From assembly GCA_036388475.1 (NCBI GenBank), contig DASVRT010000116.1, positions 62,001-126,000 of the forward strand: a DNA stretch of 64,000 bases, given 5' to 3'. Numbering within the stretch: the stretch's first letter is position 1; each line of letters opens with the position of its first letter. This document shows positions 16,749-27,872 of the stretch, piece by piece. The notes beneath the pieces were generated by a model that searched no databases, was not told the origin of the DNA, and saw only the letters and a program-made list of their open reading frames with translations. A program made the position numbers and the translations under genes. The stretch is from JALZHR01 sp036388475. Lineage in GTDB: Bacteria > Acidobacteriota > Blastocatellia > Pyrinomonadales > Pyrinomonadaceae.

Positions 16749-19700
16749 TTAACGTGGTTGATATGCCGCCGGAACCGGCACGTCGGCGTTTTGTCCCCAT
16801 TGCTGAGCGACAAAAGCGCCGTCCGAACTTCTCAGAACATACCAGAAGCCATTCGACGGACGGAAGACCGTGATGTCCGCTCTGCCGTCGCCGTCAATGT
16901 CGGCTGCCATCGGAATGTCTCCGGTCGTGCCGAACTGCACGGCGCGGAAGGCTCCCGTCTGACTCTGGAGAATGTACCAGGTGTTGTCACGATAGACCGT
17001 AAAGTCCGTTCTGCCGTCGCCGTCAAAGTCGCCGACCACCGGAACGTCGCTGCCCAAGCCGAACTGCTGCGCGACGAACGCGCCGTCCGAACTGCGAAGG
17101 ACATACCAGTTACCGTTGCGGTAAACCGCCACGTCAGTCTTTGCGTCGCCGTCATAGTCGCCCTGAACCGGACGGTCGCCGCTTTGTCCGAACTGAATCG
17201 AATCAAAGTTCGCATTCGGGACGCCGGTCGGTCTGGCGATATACCAGACTCCGGTTGACGGACGGAAGACAGCCAAATCGGTTCTGCCGTCGCCATTGTA
17301 GTCGCCCTGAACCGGAATGTCGGTCGAGTTGCCGAACTGCGCCGCGACAAAACCGAAGTCGGAACTGCGCTGGATATACCACATGCCTTCAGACGGGCGG
17401 AAGACAGCCAAATCGGTTCTGCCGTCGCCGTCGTAGTCGCCTGGGACAATTTTGTCGCCGTTCGCGCCGAACTGTCTGGCATTCAGAATCTGGCTCGTGC
17501 TCGGCAGAATATACCAGTAGCCGTCTGCCGGACGCCAGACGCTGAAGTCCGACTTACGGTCGCCGTCAAAGTCAGCGATAACGGCGCGGTCATTGTCAAT
17601 GATTATGCCGACGCCCTGACCATCAGTGATGGTGGCGTTTGTCGGATTACTCAGATTGACAAAGAACGTTTCGTTAGCTTCCTTGATAGCATCGCCGATA
17701 ATCGTCACGTTTATCGTCTGGGTCGTCGTGCCCGGATTAAAGGTCAAGGTTCCGCTGGTCGCGACATAATCCGTACCGGCTGTCGCCGTTCCGTTTGCCG
17801 TCGCATACTGCACGGTGACCGCCGTACTGTTCGGGTTGGTGACCGTTACCGTAAAGGTCGCCGTGCTCATTCCCGCATCGCCCTCGACAACGGTGACATC
17901 GTTAATCGAAATCGACGGGACGACCGGCATCGGGTCATTCTCGACGATGGTTACCGTCGCCGCCGAAGGCGTTCCCAATATCGCTCCGCCCTGCGGATTG
18001 ACAAGCGTTACGGTGAAGGTTTCATTGCCTTCAAAAACCGCATCGTCACAAATCTGAACGGTAAAGGTCTGGCTGGCTTGACCTTCGGCAAAATTGACCG
18101 TGCCGCCGGTGTTGATGTAATCAACGCCCGCGCCGCAAGCCGCGCCGCCCGTTGCCGTTCCGTTGGCTAACATATAATCAACGGAAACCGCGCCGACCGT
18201 GCCGCTGGTTCGATTAACCGTGACCGTCACCGTGCCGCCGTTTTCGGGAACCGAATAGGTTGCCGAACTGAGCGACAGAGTTCCCGGCAGCGTCAGGACA
18301 ACTTCATCCGCACCGATGTCAGGCGTCGCATCGCGGGTCTGACCGTCAATGTCGGTCGTGATTCCCGCAATCGTCGTACCCATATTAATCATCGGGCTTC
18401 CGGCTTGCAGGTGCAGGTCGGTCGCCGAAACGAATAACGGGTCAACTGCCTTCGAGTTGGCGTCCTGCCCGGTTGCCGTGCGCCATTCTTCAATGGTCGC
18501 GCGAGCGCCGCCGAGGAAGCCGAGGGAACCGGTCGAGAAGTAATCGTTGAAGTCAATCGACGAGTAGACGGTATTCGCCGCGCCGCTATAGAACGCATAG
18601 CGAGTCGCGCCTGCCGTCTGCGTATTGGCGAAGATGTTGTTGCGAACATCCAAAGCTCCCGCAGCCGTCACGGTTGACTGAACTATCATCGCGGCGGTCG
18701 TTCCCGAAGTTTGATTGGTATTCAGATTTACCGAGTTGTGGTAAATCTTGTAACCCGCGCCGCTCGCAACGTTGATGCCGAAGCCGTTGCTAGCCAGCGT
18801 CGCCGAACCGAGCGCCGTCACGTCGTAAACGAAGTTGTTGGCGACCGTCACGTTTGACGCCGTCGAAGTGGTAATAAAATGCACGCCGTTGGCGCCCGTG
18901 CCGGTGGCACTGACGTTCTTGATTTCGTGAATTATATTGTTGGTAGCCACGCCGCCGTTGACGAGCAGACCGATTTGGATACCGCTCATCGACGCCGTCG
19001 TCGTCGCCGATGACTGGATGCCGTGAATCAGGTTGCCGGAAACCGTAAAGTTCTGGGAATTACCGATGAGCATACCGCGGAAGGAGTTTCTGTTTCCTGC
19101 CGTGGTCGAGCCCATTTCATTTCCGGTAACTAACCAGTTCTGGTCGAAGTTTGCGGCTGCCAGACCGCCGCGCAGATACATCGAGTTCTGCACGCGGTAA
19201 ATCCAGTTGTTCTGAATCGTGTTGTTGCTGTTCGCGGCTTCGGCGTCGGCGCCGATTGTCACGCCGCTGCCGGTTAAAATGCCGGCGGTGGTCTGCGTCG
19301 CCCCAGTCGCGCCGTTGATAATACAATTCTTAATCGTATTATTGTTCGACCCGTTGCTGGCGCTGGCGCTTCTTATCCAAATGACCGTGGAAGTTCCCGT
19401 CTGATTATTGGTAATCGTCAGACTGCGGTCTGTTCCACCCGATAACGAACCGTCGATGGTGACGTTGTCCGCGCCATTCAGAATAATCAAGCCCGTGTTT
19501 GCCGGAGCCGTGCCCGAAATAGTTCGCGCCGCTCCGCTCGGTTTAATCGTCACGCTGAATCCGCCTGCCAGCTGGTTGAGCGGGACAGCGCCGGTTTCAG
19601 CCGTCAAATCGGAAATGATGTTGATGACGACGTTGCCGGAGGCTCCCAGCAGATTAAGGTCGGCAAAGATACCGCCCGGATTGGTCAGCGATGTGTAATC

Positions 19701-22700
19701 GCCGCCCGTGCCGACCGTTATAGTTCCCGTCACCGGCGCGCGCACCTGGAAGCTGCCGGTTATCTGGTTATTCGCCGGATTCGAATCCGGAGTCAAAACG
19801 GTCGCCGTCATGTTATACGTTCCCACCGCCGTGAATGCGGGCGCGGCGGCGAACGTGACGATAATGGGCTGACCCGGGTTAATCGTCGCGATAGTCTGCG
19901 TGTCCGAGTAGTTGTAACCGCCCGGACCGGTAATCGTGAACTGGACGCTCACGTTCGTCTGCACCGCCGAACCGACATTGGTAAATCTCGCTTGCGGCGA
20001 GACGGTTGTGCCCGTCGTAACAGTGCTGTTCGGAACCGGAACGAGAATCGAAACCGCGGCAATGTCGTTGGCTGGCGGCGGATTGCCGACAAACTCGTCG
20101 GCACCGATGTCCGGCGTGGCAGCATTGCGCGTTTCCAGATCAATATCGTCCACTACGCCGACCGCTGCGCCGCCCGATTCGAGCCGCGTCGGCGTTCCAG
20201 CCGGAATATGCAGATCCGTGTTGGAAACAAACGGCGGCGGAGCCGAGGTGGCAAACGAAGCGTTATCGTTGGTGCCGGCAGCCGACAGCGTGCTGCTGTA
20301 AGCCCGGAAGTTCGAAGCCGGTGTAGTCGATGTCGGATCAAAGTTTTCCGCCAAAAATTCACCCGTTCCGAACGTCGTGCCGACCTGTGCCATACGGCTG
20401 TTAGCATCCGTTCCCTGATAATACGCGTTGTTATTCAAGGTCAGATTCATCGCGCTGGTTCCGGCGGACGGCAGCGCGATAGCCACGTGCCGCGTTCCGG
20501 TCGGATTTCCGCCCGTAATCTGATTGGAGAAGATGTTGTTTCTGACATCGAGTCCGGTCTGAGTGGTCGCGACTATCAAAAATGCGGCGGTCAGATTCGT
20601 GCTCGTCACGCCCGGCATCACTCCGTAGAGATTAACCGAGTTGTGATAAATATCGTGTCCGGTTCCCGCAGCGATACGAATACCGTATGCGCCGAAGGTC
20701 GAGCCGAACGCGCCCGTGCCGGCGGTCTGATTGTTTATGACGCCGGACACGAAGTTGTTTCTCACCACGTGGTCGTTTCCGCCGCCGAGATTGATACCGA
20801 ATGCCGACCACGTCGAAGGATTATTGTTCATGACGCGGTTGACGCGGTTTTTCTCAATCGTAGCGCCGGTGATAGCCGTGCTGTTGACGCCGACGTTGAT
20901 GCCGTGCGTCGAGGCACTCGAAGCGACATAACCTTCGACATAAACGGTATTGCCGGAAATCAAGGCGTTGGTCGAGCCCTGCGCGGTGATGCCGATGGCG
21001 GTCACCTGGTTGGCTTCTCCGGCGACCGGATTACCGATTAAGTTGTTCGTGATTTGCAGTCCGGGGAACACGCTCGTCGCCGAGCCGTTAATGGAAATCG
21101 CCCGTGCCGCCGTCACGACACTGTTGTTGTTGACGGTCAAGTTGGTCGCGGTTGCTCCGGCACCGACGCCTGTCGAAACCGATGTAATCGCGGCGGGAGC
21201 CGTGGTTGTGCTCACGGTCGAAGCTCCGGGACCTGCCAGAATACCGAACGTCGTATTTTCGGTGCCGGTCGTGGAGGTCGCCGTCGCGATGTTTCTGCCC
21301 GTCGAATTTCCGACAATATTCAGGTTTCTGAAAATATCGTTGTCCGCCAAGTTGATGATGGTTGCCGCCAGCGCAATACGGATAACCGAAGTAAAGTTCA
21401 CCGTATTGGCAGCCGTATTCTGAAGCGTCAGGTTGCGATTCGTGCCGCCCGTATTCGGATTGTCGCCGTCAATCGTCACGTTATCCGCGCCGTTGAGTTC
21501 GATTAATCCGCGTCCGGCGACCGTTGGACCGGCAACCGTCACGCCGTCATTCATCGGTCTGATGACTATCGAAGTATAGGATGCCGCGCCCGCGCCGCTG
21601 CCGTTTAAAACAATCGCGCCGGTTTCGGTCGTGCTGGCGTTGATGTCAACCGTGACCGCACCGCTGTGCGTTCCGGCATTGATTGCCGCAACTGCTTCGC
21701 CGAGCGTCATATAAGCGACGTTGCCCGGATTGACAACGACGTTGCCTGCCGGCGGTGTGTCGTCATCCGTAATGGTCAACACAGCCGTATTCTGCACTCC
21801 GACGGTCGCACCGCCGGTGGCGTTGCTCAACATCAGATTAATGGTCTCATTAGCTTTCGGAGTTGCGTCGGGGCAAATCGTTACGGTGAACGTTTGCGAC
21901 GTGACGCCGCCCGCGAAAGTCAGCGTGCCGGAAGTATTGAGATAATCAATACCCGCGTCACACGATGCACCGCCGGTTGCCGTGCCGCCCGCAACGGTTG
22001 CGAAATCAACCGTGACCGAACCGTCACTGCCGCCCGTGCGGTTGACTGTAACAGTCGCCGTGCCGCCGCTTTCGCTGACCGTGTAAGTCGCCGAACTGAA
22101 GGCAAGCGTGCCCGGCTGCGCCACATCGTCATCCGTTATGGTAACAACTGCCGATGACGGCGTACCGATGGTCGCTCCGCCCGTCGCGCCCGAAAGCGTA
22201 ATGGTGAAGGTTTCGTTGCCTTCAACCAATGTATCGTTGCAAATCGTGACGTTGAACGACTGGCTGGTTTGTCCGGTTGCAAAGGTCACCGAGCCGCCGG
22301 TGTTGTTGTAATCAACGCCCGCCGCGCAGGATGAGCCGCCGGTTGCCGTGCCGTCGGTGAAACCGAAGTTTACCGAAACCTCGCCGTCCGAGCCGCCTGT
22401 GCGATTGATAGTCACCGCCACCGAGCTGCCCGCTTCACCGACCGTGTAAGTCGCCGCGCTCAGCGCCAGAGTTCCCGCCACCGGAGCGTTGACATTGGTA
22501 ATTGTCAAGACCGAAGTCGAAGGCGTTCCCAAAGTTGCGCCCGCCGGGCTGGACAGCGTCAGGTTGATGGTTTCATCGCCTTTCACAATCGCGTCCGAGC
22601 AAAGCTGAACGTTAAAGGTTTTGCTCGTTTCGCCTCCGGCAAAGTTTATTGTGCCGTTCGTCGTGACATAATCAACCCCTGTCTCACATGTCGCGCCGCC

Positions 22701-25700
22701 GGTCGCCGTGCCGTTCGAGGTTGCGTAGCTAACCGAGCTTTCCCCGGTCGTGTCGCCCGAGCGCGTCACGGTAATGGTCGCGCTGGTGCCTTCGGCTCCC
22801 GTATAAGTCGCCGAGCTGAACTGCACCGTCGGCGCGACGAAATTCACAATCTCATCCGCCCCGATGTCAGGCACCGCATCACGCGTGTTGCCGTCAATAT
22901 CGGTCGTTATACCGGCTATCGGCGTTCCCATTGCGATCAGAGTGCTTGTCGCTTGCAGGTGTAAATCGGTTGACGAAACGAAGAGCGGGTCAACCGATTT
23001 CGAGTTGGCATCCTGACCGCTTGCCGTCTGCCAATCTGCCAGCGTCAAAGCGTCGGTCGTGCCGACTCTGCCGACAATCGCCTGCGCGTTTGCCGCCGGA
23101 ACATACAAATCGTTGTAGTTCGAGCCGCCCGTTCCCCAGACGAAGCTGGCGGGAATTTTGATTGCGCCGTGTTTCAGCGTCGCCGTATTGGAAGTTAAAT
23201 CGACAAACGAGATGTTGTCTTTCAGCGTCAAGTTCACCACGGTCGTGGACGGAATTTGAATGCCGAATGACGAAGTGCTCGAAGTCGACGACAGGAGCGG
23301 GTCGAGGTCGCCCGCCATGTAGATGCTGTTGAAAGCGACCGTGTCGCCTTTACCCGAAGCGATTCCCAGACTCGCGCTGTTGTCGCCTAACGTTCCGTTC
23401 GCGCGGACGTTCCAGATAAAGTTATTGACGGTTTTGTTCAGCGTATCGTTCGCGCCGTTTCCGCCCGCCATAAAGATACCGACCGCCGAGAAAGTATTTT
23501 CTTCGACAATGTCGTGAACTTTGTTGGCGCCAATCGTGGTGTTGGAAACCGCCAAATCGCCGAACGTCGTTTCCGACCAACCGTTAAAGGCGTGCGCGAT
23601 GCCGAATTTGTCATAACTGCCGCCGCTCGAAGTTTGCGCTTCGAGGACGCCGACAAAGCGGACTTCGTTGCCCGTCACGGTCGCGCCGTTCGTCAGGTTG
23701 AAAATAATTCCGGCTCGACCGATTTGGTCTGCGCCGAACGCCGCCGGTCCAATCAGGTTATTTGAAATAACCGTATTCTGAACCTGATTCGCGGCGCTTT
23801 CGCCCGACGAGTAAATGCCGATATTTACTTTCGTAATCGCGTTGTTGATAAACGAGTTGTTGTCGTTATCCGCGCCGCTGTTGCCGAGCAGAGCGCCGCC
23901 GTGCGAAATACCGTAAGTGACATTGGTGCTGGTGCTCTGGTCTGCGCCGCAGGACAAGTTGGTGTTCTTAACCGTGTTGTTAGTCGCGCCCGCGCCCGCG
24001 CCGAGACTGCTGATTTGAATCGCCGCCGTATTAGTGGCGGTGCTGTTGTTGGTGATGGTCAGACTGCGGTCTGTGCCGCCGCCGGTCGAACCGTCAATCG
24101 TCACTCTGTCCGCGCCGTTGAGCCGGACGAGCGCGCCCGTGGCGTTGGTGCCGGAAATGACGCGCGCCGCGCCGGTCGGCTTAATCGTCACGGTGTAAGT
24201 TCCCGGTGTCGCGCCTTCTTCGACGAGTTGATTTAAGGCAATCGCGCCGGTTTCAAGGGTCAAATCCGAAGTGATGTTGATTGTTACGTTGTTCGTCAAA
24301 ACACCCGAATTCAACGCCCTGAACAATCCGCCGGCGTCGTTGTTCGTCAAGCTGGTATAAGTTTCGCCTGTTCCGACATTAGCCGAAGCCGTGAATCCCG
24401 ACACAATCGTGTAGGTGTTCGGATTGGTCGGCGGCGTCGTGACGTTGTTAACATCCGTCGCGGCAAATCCGGCGCTCGGATTTGAGCCGACGTTGCCGTT
24501 CACGTCCTGCGCGACGACAAAGTAATCAATCACATCGTTGGTCGTCGCTCCGCCGACAAGCGTGTAATCAATCGTGCAGTCATAATTGTTTCCGCTGACG
24601 AAAACACACTGCGTCGAGAAATACGCGCCGCCGTTTTTGCGGAAGTAGATGCGCGGCGAGTTTGCGCCGCCCGCGATACCGCTCAAGTCGGTAATCGTCA
24701 CGGAAATCGTTCGGTTAGCCGTCGAAGTCGTGTTGACCAGAGGCGTATAAGTAATCGTCGGCGCGCTTAAATCGATAGGAACTCCGGTAAATTCGTCCGC
24801 GCCGATGTCCGGCGTGCTCGCGTTGCGCGTGTTGCCGTCAAAGTCGTCGGTGATGCCCGAGACCGGAATGCCGCCCGATTCGAGCTGCGTCGGCGTTGCC
24901 GGATTGATATGCAGGAACGTCGCGCTTGAGCCGGTCGTGCTCAGGAAATTCGGATTTTCCGTCACCGAATTGGAATCGCGCGGCGTGACGCGAGCTTTGT
25001 ATTGCGCCAGCGTCTGGTCGGCATTCGTGCCGTCGTAGTAAATCAGACGGGTCGCGCTCGGCGTTCCCGCGTAAAAGTCGTTGTTGTTGGAAGCCGCGTT
25101 GTAATTATCCAGCGCCGTGCCCGAGCGTCGGTAAGCGACCGTCAAGCCCGTTCCGTTCGGCGTCGAAAGGTTTACGAAAATATTGTTTCTGGAAGTCAGC
25201 GATGCGGTTGTCGCGGTCGCGCTGACCGTATGAAAGAGCGCCGAAGAACCGAAGTTCGCGCCCGATGAAGTCGCGTTCAAATAAACCGTATTGAACGATA
25301 AGTTGACGTTTGAAACCGTCGTGGTCGAGGTGACGTTGATGCCGATTAACGGGTTCGTCGCGCTGACCGCCGGCGTCCGCAGATCGCCGATAAGATTGTT
25401 GAAAACATTAACGGTCGTTCCGCCGGAAACCAGAATGCCGTTGACCGAGCCGGCGGCGTTGTTGTTTTCGAGATTGTAAATCTTGTTGCGGAAAAAGTTT
25501 TTGGTCGTGCCGGCTGAGTTCAACATACCGACGACCGCTCCGGTTCCGGTTCCGGTCAAAGTGTGAACCGTGTTGAGCGAGAAATTTTCGGTTGTTCCCG
25601 ACGCCGAGGCAATGCCGAAAATCGAGCCGCCGTTCGTAATATTGCTGACGAGATTATTCGAGACATTCGACGTGCCGCTGAAACTGACTACCAGTCCGCT

Positions 25701-27362
25701 CATCGCGCCCGTGCCGCCCGTCCAGTTGCTGAACGTGTTGCCGGTCACGGTTTTGGTCGGCGCGCCGCCGTTGGTGTTGTTCCAACCGATGACGCTCGTC
25801 GCGCCGGTGACGGTGATGTTCGAGAAATTGTTGTTGTTGCTGTTGTTAAACGTGCCCGCCACGTCGCTGCCGTTATCGGTAAATAAAGTGACAGTGCCGC
25901 CCGCGCCGGTTTTGTTGAAAGCCGTCACGATGGAGTTGTTGTTGACGTTTTTCACGCCGCCCGCGGTCGGGTTCGTCCAACTGTTGGAGATAAAAGTTAC
26001 GCTGCCGGTGGTGCTCACCGTTAAATTTTCAAACGTGTTGCCGTTGATGTTGGTATTCAGAGCAATGGCAGCGTTTGAAATAAGCGTAATCGCGCCGGAC
26101 GCCGCCGCTACCGTGTGCGTGATGTTGCTTAAAATATTGCTGTTGATGTTGGTCGTCGTCGTGGCGTTGGCGGAAGTTCCCTCGACGATGATGCCCTGCA
26201 GCGCGCCGGCGACAACGCCGCTTCTGACGGAAACGAAGTTGTTGCTGATGGTATTGGTGATGGTTCCGGTCGGGGCGTTGGTAAAAGCCGGAACAAAGAT
26301 GCCGCGCAAAGTTCCCGCGGTCGTGCCGCCGGCGGAACTCGTGATGTTGTTGAATGAAACGTTGTAGTTTTTCGTGTTGCGCACGAGAATGCCGTTGACC
26401 GTGCCGGAGACGTTGGCATAGCCGGAGAAAGTTCCGGTCGAGCCGTAGTCGGTAATGGTGTTGGTCGTGGCGTTGGTCGCGCCGCCGATGTCCAGCCCGT
26501 CGTTGTGGTCAGCCGCCGCCGTCGGTCCGACGACGACGATGCCGATATTCACGTCGGTGATGAAGTTGCCGTAGATTTTCAAGCCGCTGTTGCCGCCCGC
26601 CGTCGTGGTGGCGCTGGCGGTCGTCGTAATAGACGTCGCGCTGTGCGTCGAGTTGCTGTAGATGCCGAACGTATTTTGATAAGTCCGGACCAGGTCAATC
26701 GTATTATTTTGCAGCGTGACGTTCTGCGCGCCGTCGGTCGTCGTCGCATACAGCACGGCGACGCCCCACTCGGTCATCGTGTTGGAGGCTGCGGTAGTCA
26801 CGGTGTTCGCGGGATTTTCCAGCATCGTAAATCCGGCAATGGTGATGAAATCGCCGCCGAGAATTTCAAAGACGGCGTCGTGCAGACTGCCGACGACGTG
26901 CGCATTCGATGCGGTAATGGTCGGATTCGCGCCCATCGTCGCCGGGTCTTTCTGAAAGATAATCTGGTCAGCCGCCGTTCCGGTCGCCGTTATCGTGTAG
27001 CCGCCCGCCGGAGCGGTTTCCGTGTGTCCGGCGGCAACGTTATAAGTGACGCCGCCGGCTGGAACGCCGGCGTTGACCTCGGCAACGGCGGCAGCGACAG
27101 TCGGCAAATCGCAGCCCGCCGCGCAGACGGTTCTGGTCACCAGTAAGTTGTTAGCCGCCGAATAATTTTGCGGCTCCGTCGATGATTGTTCGGACGTTGT
27201 CCATCCTAAAAAATTAGCTAAAAATGAGCTTTGAGATTCGGCATTCGCAGTGAATGACGGTAAAGCGCTGATTAAAACTGCGGCAGTAAAAATTACCGCC
27301 AGAATACCTGCGAAACGGGCGAGACGATGTCTGCCTGTTTTGGTTGCTGACCTTTCCTGCAT
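16749..27362 (-). CDS. Giant secreted beta-helix / Calx-beta / FG-GAP repeat protein
   Basis: About 3,537 residues from the ATG at 27362, which has AGGAGT 9 nt upstream and opens a signal peptide (FAGILAVIFTAAVLISALPS, ending ANAES); the frame extends 33 codons upstream. Domain order: parallel beta-helix repeats rich in NN and GI; an Ig-like segment (near DLSAPTITYTP); more beta-helix; three tandem Calx-beta domains (about DNA 22830-21760, each ending in ITDDD or ITN); beta-helix; a CARDB-like segment (about 20080-19740); beta-helix; two more Calx-beta domains (about 18270-17600); and six C-terminal FG-GAP/VCBS units of about 50 residues with calcium loops such as DYDGDGRTD and DFDGDGRTD. Cysteines pair within Calx-beta units. 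No sorting signal is apparent at the C-terminus. Probably a calcium-stabilised surface or matrix protein; polysaccharide binding is an inference. Confidence 0.9.
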   Translation of the reverse strand: MQERSATKTGRHRLARFAGILAVIFTAAVLISALPSFTANAESQSSFLANFLGWTTSEQSSTEPQNYSAANNLLVTRTVCAAGCDLPTVAAAVAEVNAGVPAGGVTYNVAAGHTETAPAGGYTITATGTAADQIIFQKDPATMGANPTITASNAHVVGSLHDAVFEILGGDFITIAGFTMLENPANTVTTAASNTMTEWGVAVLYATTTDGAQNVTLQNNTIDLVRTYQNTFGIYSNSTHSATSITTTASATTTAGGNSGLKIYGNFITDVNIGIVVVGPTAAADHNDGLDIGGATNATTNTITDYGSTGTFSGYANVSGTVNGILVRNTKNYNVSFNNITSSAGGTTAGTLRGIFVPAFTNAPTGTITNTISNNFVSVRSGVVAGALQGIIVEGTSANATTTTNINSNILSNITHTVAAASGAITLISNAAIALNTNINGNTFENLTVSTTGSVTFISNSWTNPTAGGVKNVNNNSIVTAFNKTGAGGTVTLFTDNGSDVAGTFNNSNNNNFSNITVTGATSVIGWNNTNGGAPTKTVTGNTFSNWTGGTGAMSGLVVSFSGTSNVSNNLVSNITNGGSIFGIASASGTTENFSLNTVHTLTGTGTGAVVGMLNSAGTTKNFFRNKIYNLENNNAAGSVNGILVSGGTTVNVFNNLIGDLRTPAVSATNPLIGINVTSTTTVSNVNLSFNTVYLNATSSGANFGSSALFHTVSATATTASLTSRNNIFVNLSTPNGTGLTVAYRRSGTALDNYNAASNNNDFYAGTPSATRLIYYDGTNADQTLAQYKARVTPRDSNSVTENPNFLSTTGSSATFLHINPATPTQLESGGIPVSGITDDFDGNTRNASTPDIGADEFTGVPIDLSAPTITYTPLVNTTSTANRTISVTITDLSGIAGGANSPRIYFRKNGGAYFSTQCVFVSGNNYDCTIDYTLVGGATTNDVIDYFVVAQDVNGNVGSNPSAGFAATDVNNVTTPPTNPNTYTIVSGFTASANVGTGETYTSLTNNDAGGLFRALNSGVLTNNVTINITSDLTLETGAIALNQLVEEGATPGTYTVTIKPTGAARVISGTNATGALVRLNGADRVTIDGSTGGGTDRSLTITNNSTATNTAAIQISSLGAGAGATNNTVKNTNLSCGADQSTSTNVTYGISHGGALLGNSGADNDNNSFINNAITKVNIGIYSSGESAANQVQNTVISNNLIGPAAFGADQIGRAGIIFNLTNGATVTGNEVRFVGVLEAQTSSGGSYDKFGIAHAFNGWSETTFGDLAVSNTTIGANKVHDIVEENTFSAVGIFMAGGNGANDTLNKTVNNFIWNVRANGTLGDNSASLGIASGKGDTVAFNSIYMAGDLDPLLSSTSSTSSFGIQIPSTTVVNLTLKDNISFVDLTSNTATLKHGAIKIPASFVWGTGGSNYNDLYVPAANAQAIVGRVGTTDALTLADWQTASGQDANSKSVDPLFVSSTDLHLQATSTLIAMGTPIAGITTDIDGNTRDAVPDIGADEIVNFVAPTVQFSSATYTGAEGTSATITVTRSGDTTGESSVSYATSNGTATGGATCETGVDYVTTNGTINFAGGETSKTFNVQLCSDAIVKGDETINLTLSSPAGATLGTPSTSVLTITNVNAPVAGTLALSAATYTVGEAGSSVAVTINRTGGSDGEVSVNFGFTDGTATGGSSCAAGVDYNNTGGSVTFATGQTSQSFNVTICNDTLVEGNETFTITLSGATGGATIGTPSSAVVTITDDDVAQPGTLAFSSATYTVSESGGTATVTVNRTGGSDGSVTVDFATVAGGTATGGASCDAGIDYLNTSGTLTFAGGVTSQTFTVTICPDATPKANETINLMLSNATGGATVGVQNTAVLTITDDDTPPAGNVVVNPGNVAYMTLGEAVAAINAGTHSGAVTVDINASTTETGAIVLNGSGAGAASYTSIVIRPMNDGVTVAGPTVAGRGLIELNGADNVTIDGDNPNTGGTNRNLTLQNTAANTVNFTSVIRIALAATIINLADNDIFRNLNIVGNSTGRNIATATSTTGTENTTFGILAGPGASTVSTTTAPAAITSVSTGVGAGATATNLTVNNNSVVTAARAISINGSATSVFPGLQITNNLIGNPVAGEANQVTAIGITAQGSTNALISGNTVYVEGYVASSASTHGINVGVNSTAITGATIEKNRVNRVMNNNPSTWSAFGINLGGGNDHVVRNNFVSGVINNQTAGTGAFGSTFGAYGIRIAAGTGHDIYHNSVNLYGVMPGVTSTNLTAAFLIVATTQTGLDVRNNIFSNQITGGNPTGTRHVAIALPSAGTSAMNLTLNNNAYYQGTDANSRMAQVGTTFGTGEFLAENFDPTSTTPASNFRAYSSTLSAAGTNDNASFATSAPPPFVSNTDLHIPAGTPTRLESGGAAVGVVDDIDLETRNAATPDIGADEFVGNPPPANDIAAVSILVPVPNSTVTTGTTVSPQARFTNVGSAVQTNVSVQFTITGPGGYNYSDTQTIATINPGQPIIVTFAAAPAFTAVGTYNMTATVLTPDSNPANNQITGSFQVRAPVTGTITVGTGGDYTSLTNPGGIFADLNLLGASGNVVINIISDLTAETGAVPLNQLAGGFSVTIKPSGAARTISGTAPANTGLIILNGADNVTIDGSLSGGTDRSLTITNNQTGTSTVIWIRSASASNGSNNNTIKNCIINGATGATQTTAGILTGSGVTIGADAEAANSNNTIQNNWIYRVQNSMYLRGGLAAANFDQNWLVTGNEMGSTTAGNRNSFRGMLIGNSQNFTVSGNLIHGIQSSATTTASMSGIQIGLLVNGGVATNNIIHEIKNVSATGTGANGVHFITTSTASNVTVANNFVYDVTALGSATLASNGFGINVASGAGYKIYHNSVNLNTNQTSGTTAAMIVQSTVTAAGALDVRNNIFANTQTAGATRYAFYSGAANTVYSSIDFNDYFSTGSLGFLGGARATIEEWRTATGQDANSKAVDPLFVSATDLHLQAGSPMINMGTTIAGITTDIDGQTRDATPDIGADEVVLTLPGTLSLSSATYSVPENGGTVTVTVNRTSGTVGAVSVDYMLANGTATGGAACGAGVDYINTGGTVNFAEGQASQTFTVQICDDAVFEGNETFTVTLVNPQGGAILGTPSAATVTIVENDPMPVVPSISINDVTVVEGDAGMSTATFTVTVTNPNSTAVTVQYATANGTATAGTDYVATSGTLTFNPGTTTQTINVTIIGDAIKEANETFFVNLSNPTNATITDGQGVGIIIDNDRAVIADFDGDRKSDFSVWRPADGYWYILPSTSQILNARQFGANGDKIVPGDYDGDGRTDLAVFRPSEGMWYIQRSSDFGFVAAQFGNSTDIPVQGDYNGDGRTDLAVFRPSTGVWYIARPTGVPNANFDSIQFGQSGDRPVQGDYDGDAKTDVAVYRNGNWYVLRSSDGAFVAQQFGLGSDVPVVGDFDGDGRTDFTVYRDNTWYILQSQTGAFRAVQFGTTGDIPMAADIDGDGRADITVFRPSNGFWYVLRSSDGAFVAQQWGQNADVPVPAAYQPR

Positions 27363-27371
27363 ACTTAAATT

Positions 27372-27377
27372 ACTCCT
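27372..27377 (-). promoter_or_regulatory. Ribosome-binding site AGGAGT deciding the giant-gene start
   Basis: AGGAGT on the minus strand lies 9 nt before the ATG at 27362. This rules in favour of that start over the open frame beginning at 27461. Confidence 0.8.
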
Positions 27378-27872
27378 GATTTCTTTCAAACTGTGTGTCT
27401 TTAAGATTGTTGCCAAACGGCGATTCCGATGTTTAAATTTATAACCTGCGTCAAAACACACTTCTGCCCTTCATTCAACGTTGATTGAAATGCAAAGCTA
27501 GGTTGCCGGTTTAATTAACCGCATAATTGACGTAGTTATTACTCTGTCTGCTTAACTGGAAGTGACCGTTTTAACCTCAGGGAACAAATTGAATGGGCTA
27601 CTCGATACCCAACGGCGGTCTTTCGTGTTCGCAGAATACCAGCTTATTGTTTGGAATTATTAGAACTCGTTGAATTATAGGCAAATTGTTGTCAATGTCA
27701 AGTCGTTTAACATCATATGTAAAAATACTTGAAAAAATTATTATCCGGCATTTTTTTGTCTCTGAAACCTTTTTAAACGGGCTGTTTCCCGCCTGCACGA
27801 CGCTTTCTTTTTATCGGCGGTTTTGCTTTTTACCTTTGAAAACCACTAAAATCAGGAAACAGGATTTGCCGT

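Noticed and set aside
27372..27520. Sigma-54 promoter for the giant gene (GGCAACC..TTGCA on the minus strand)
   Set aside because: The GG and GC pairs are 14 bp apart instead of 12.
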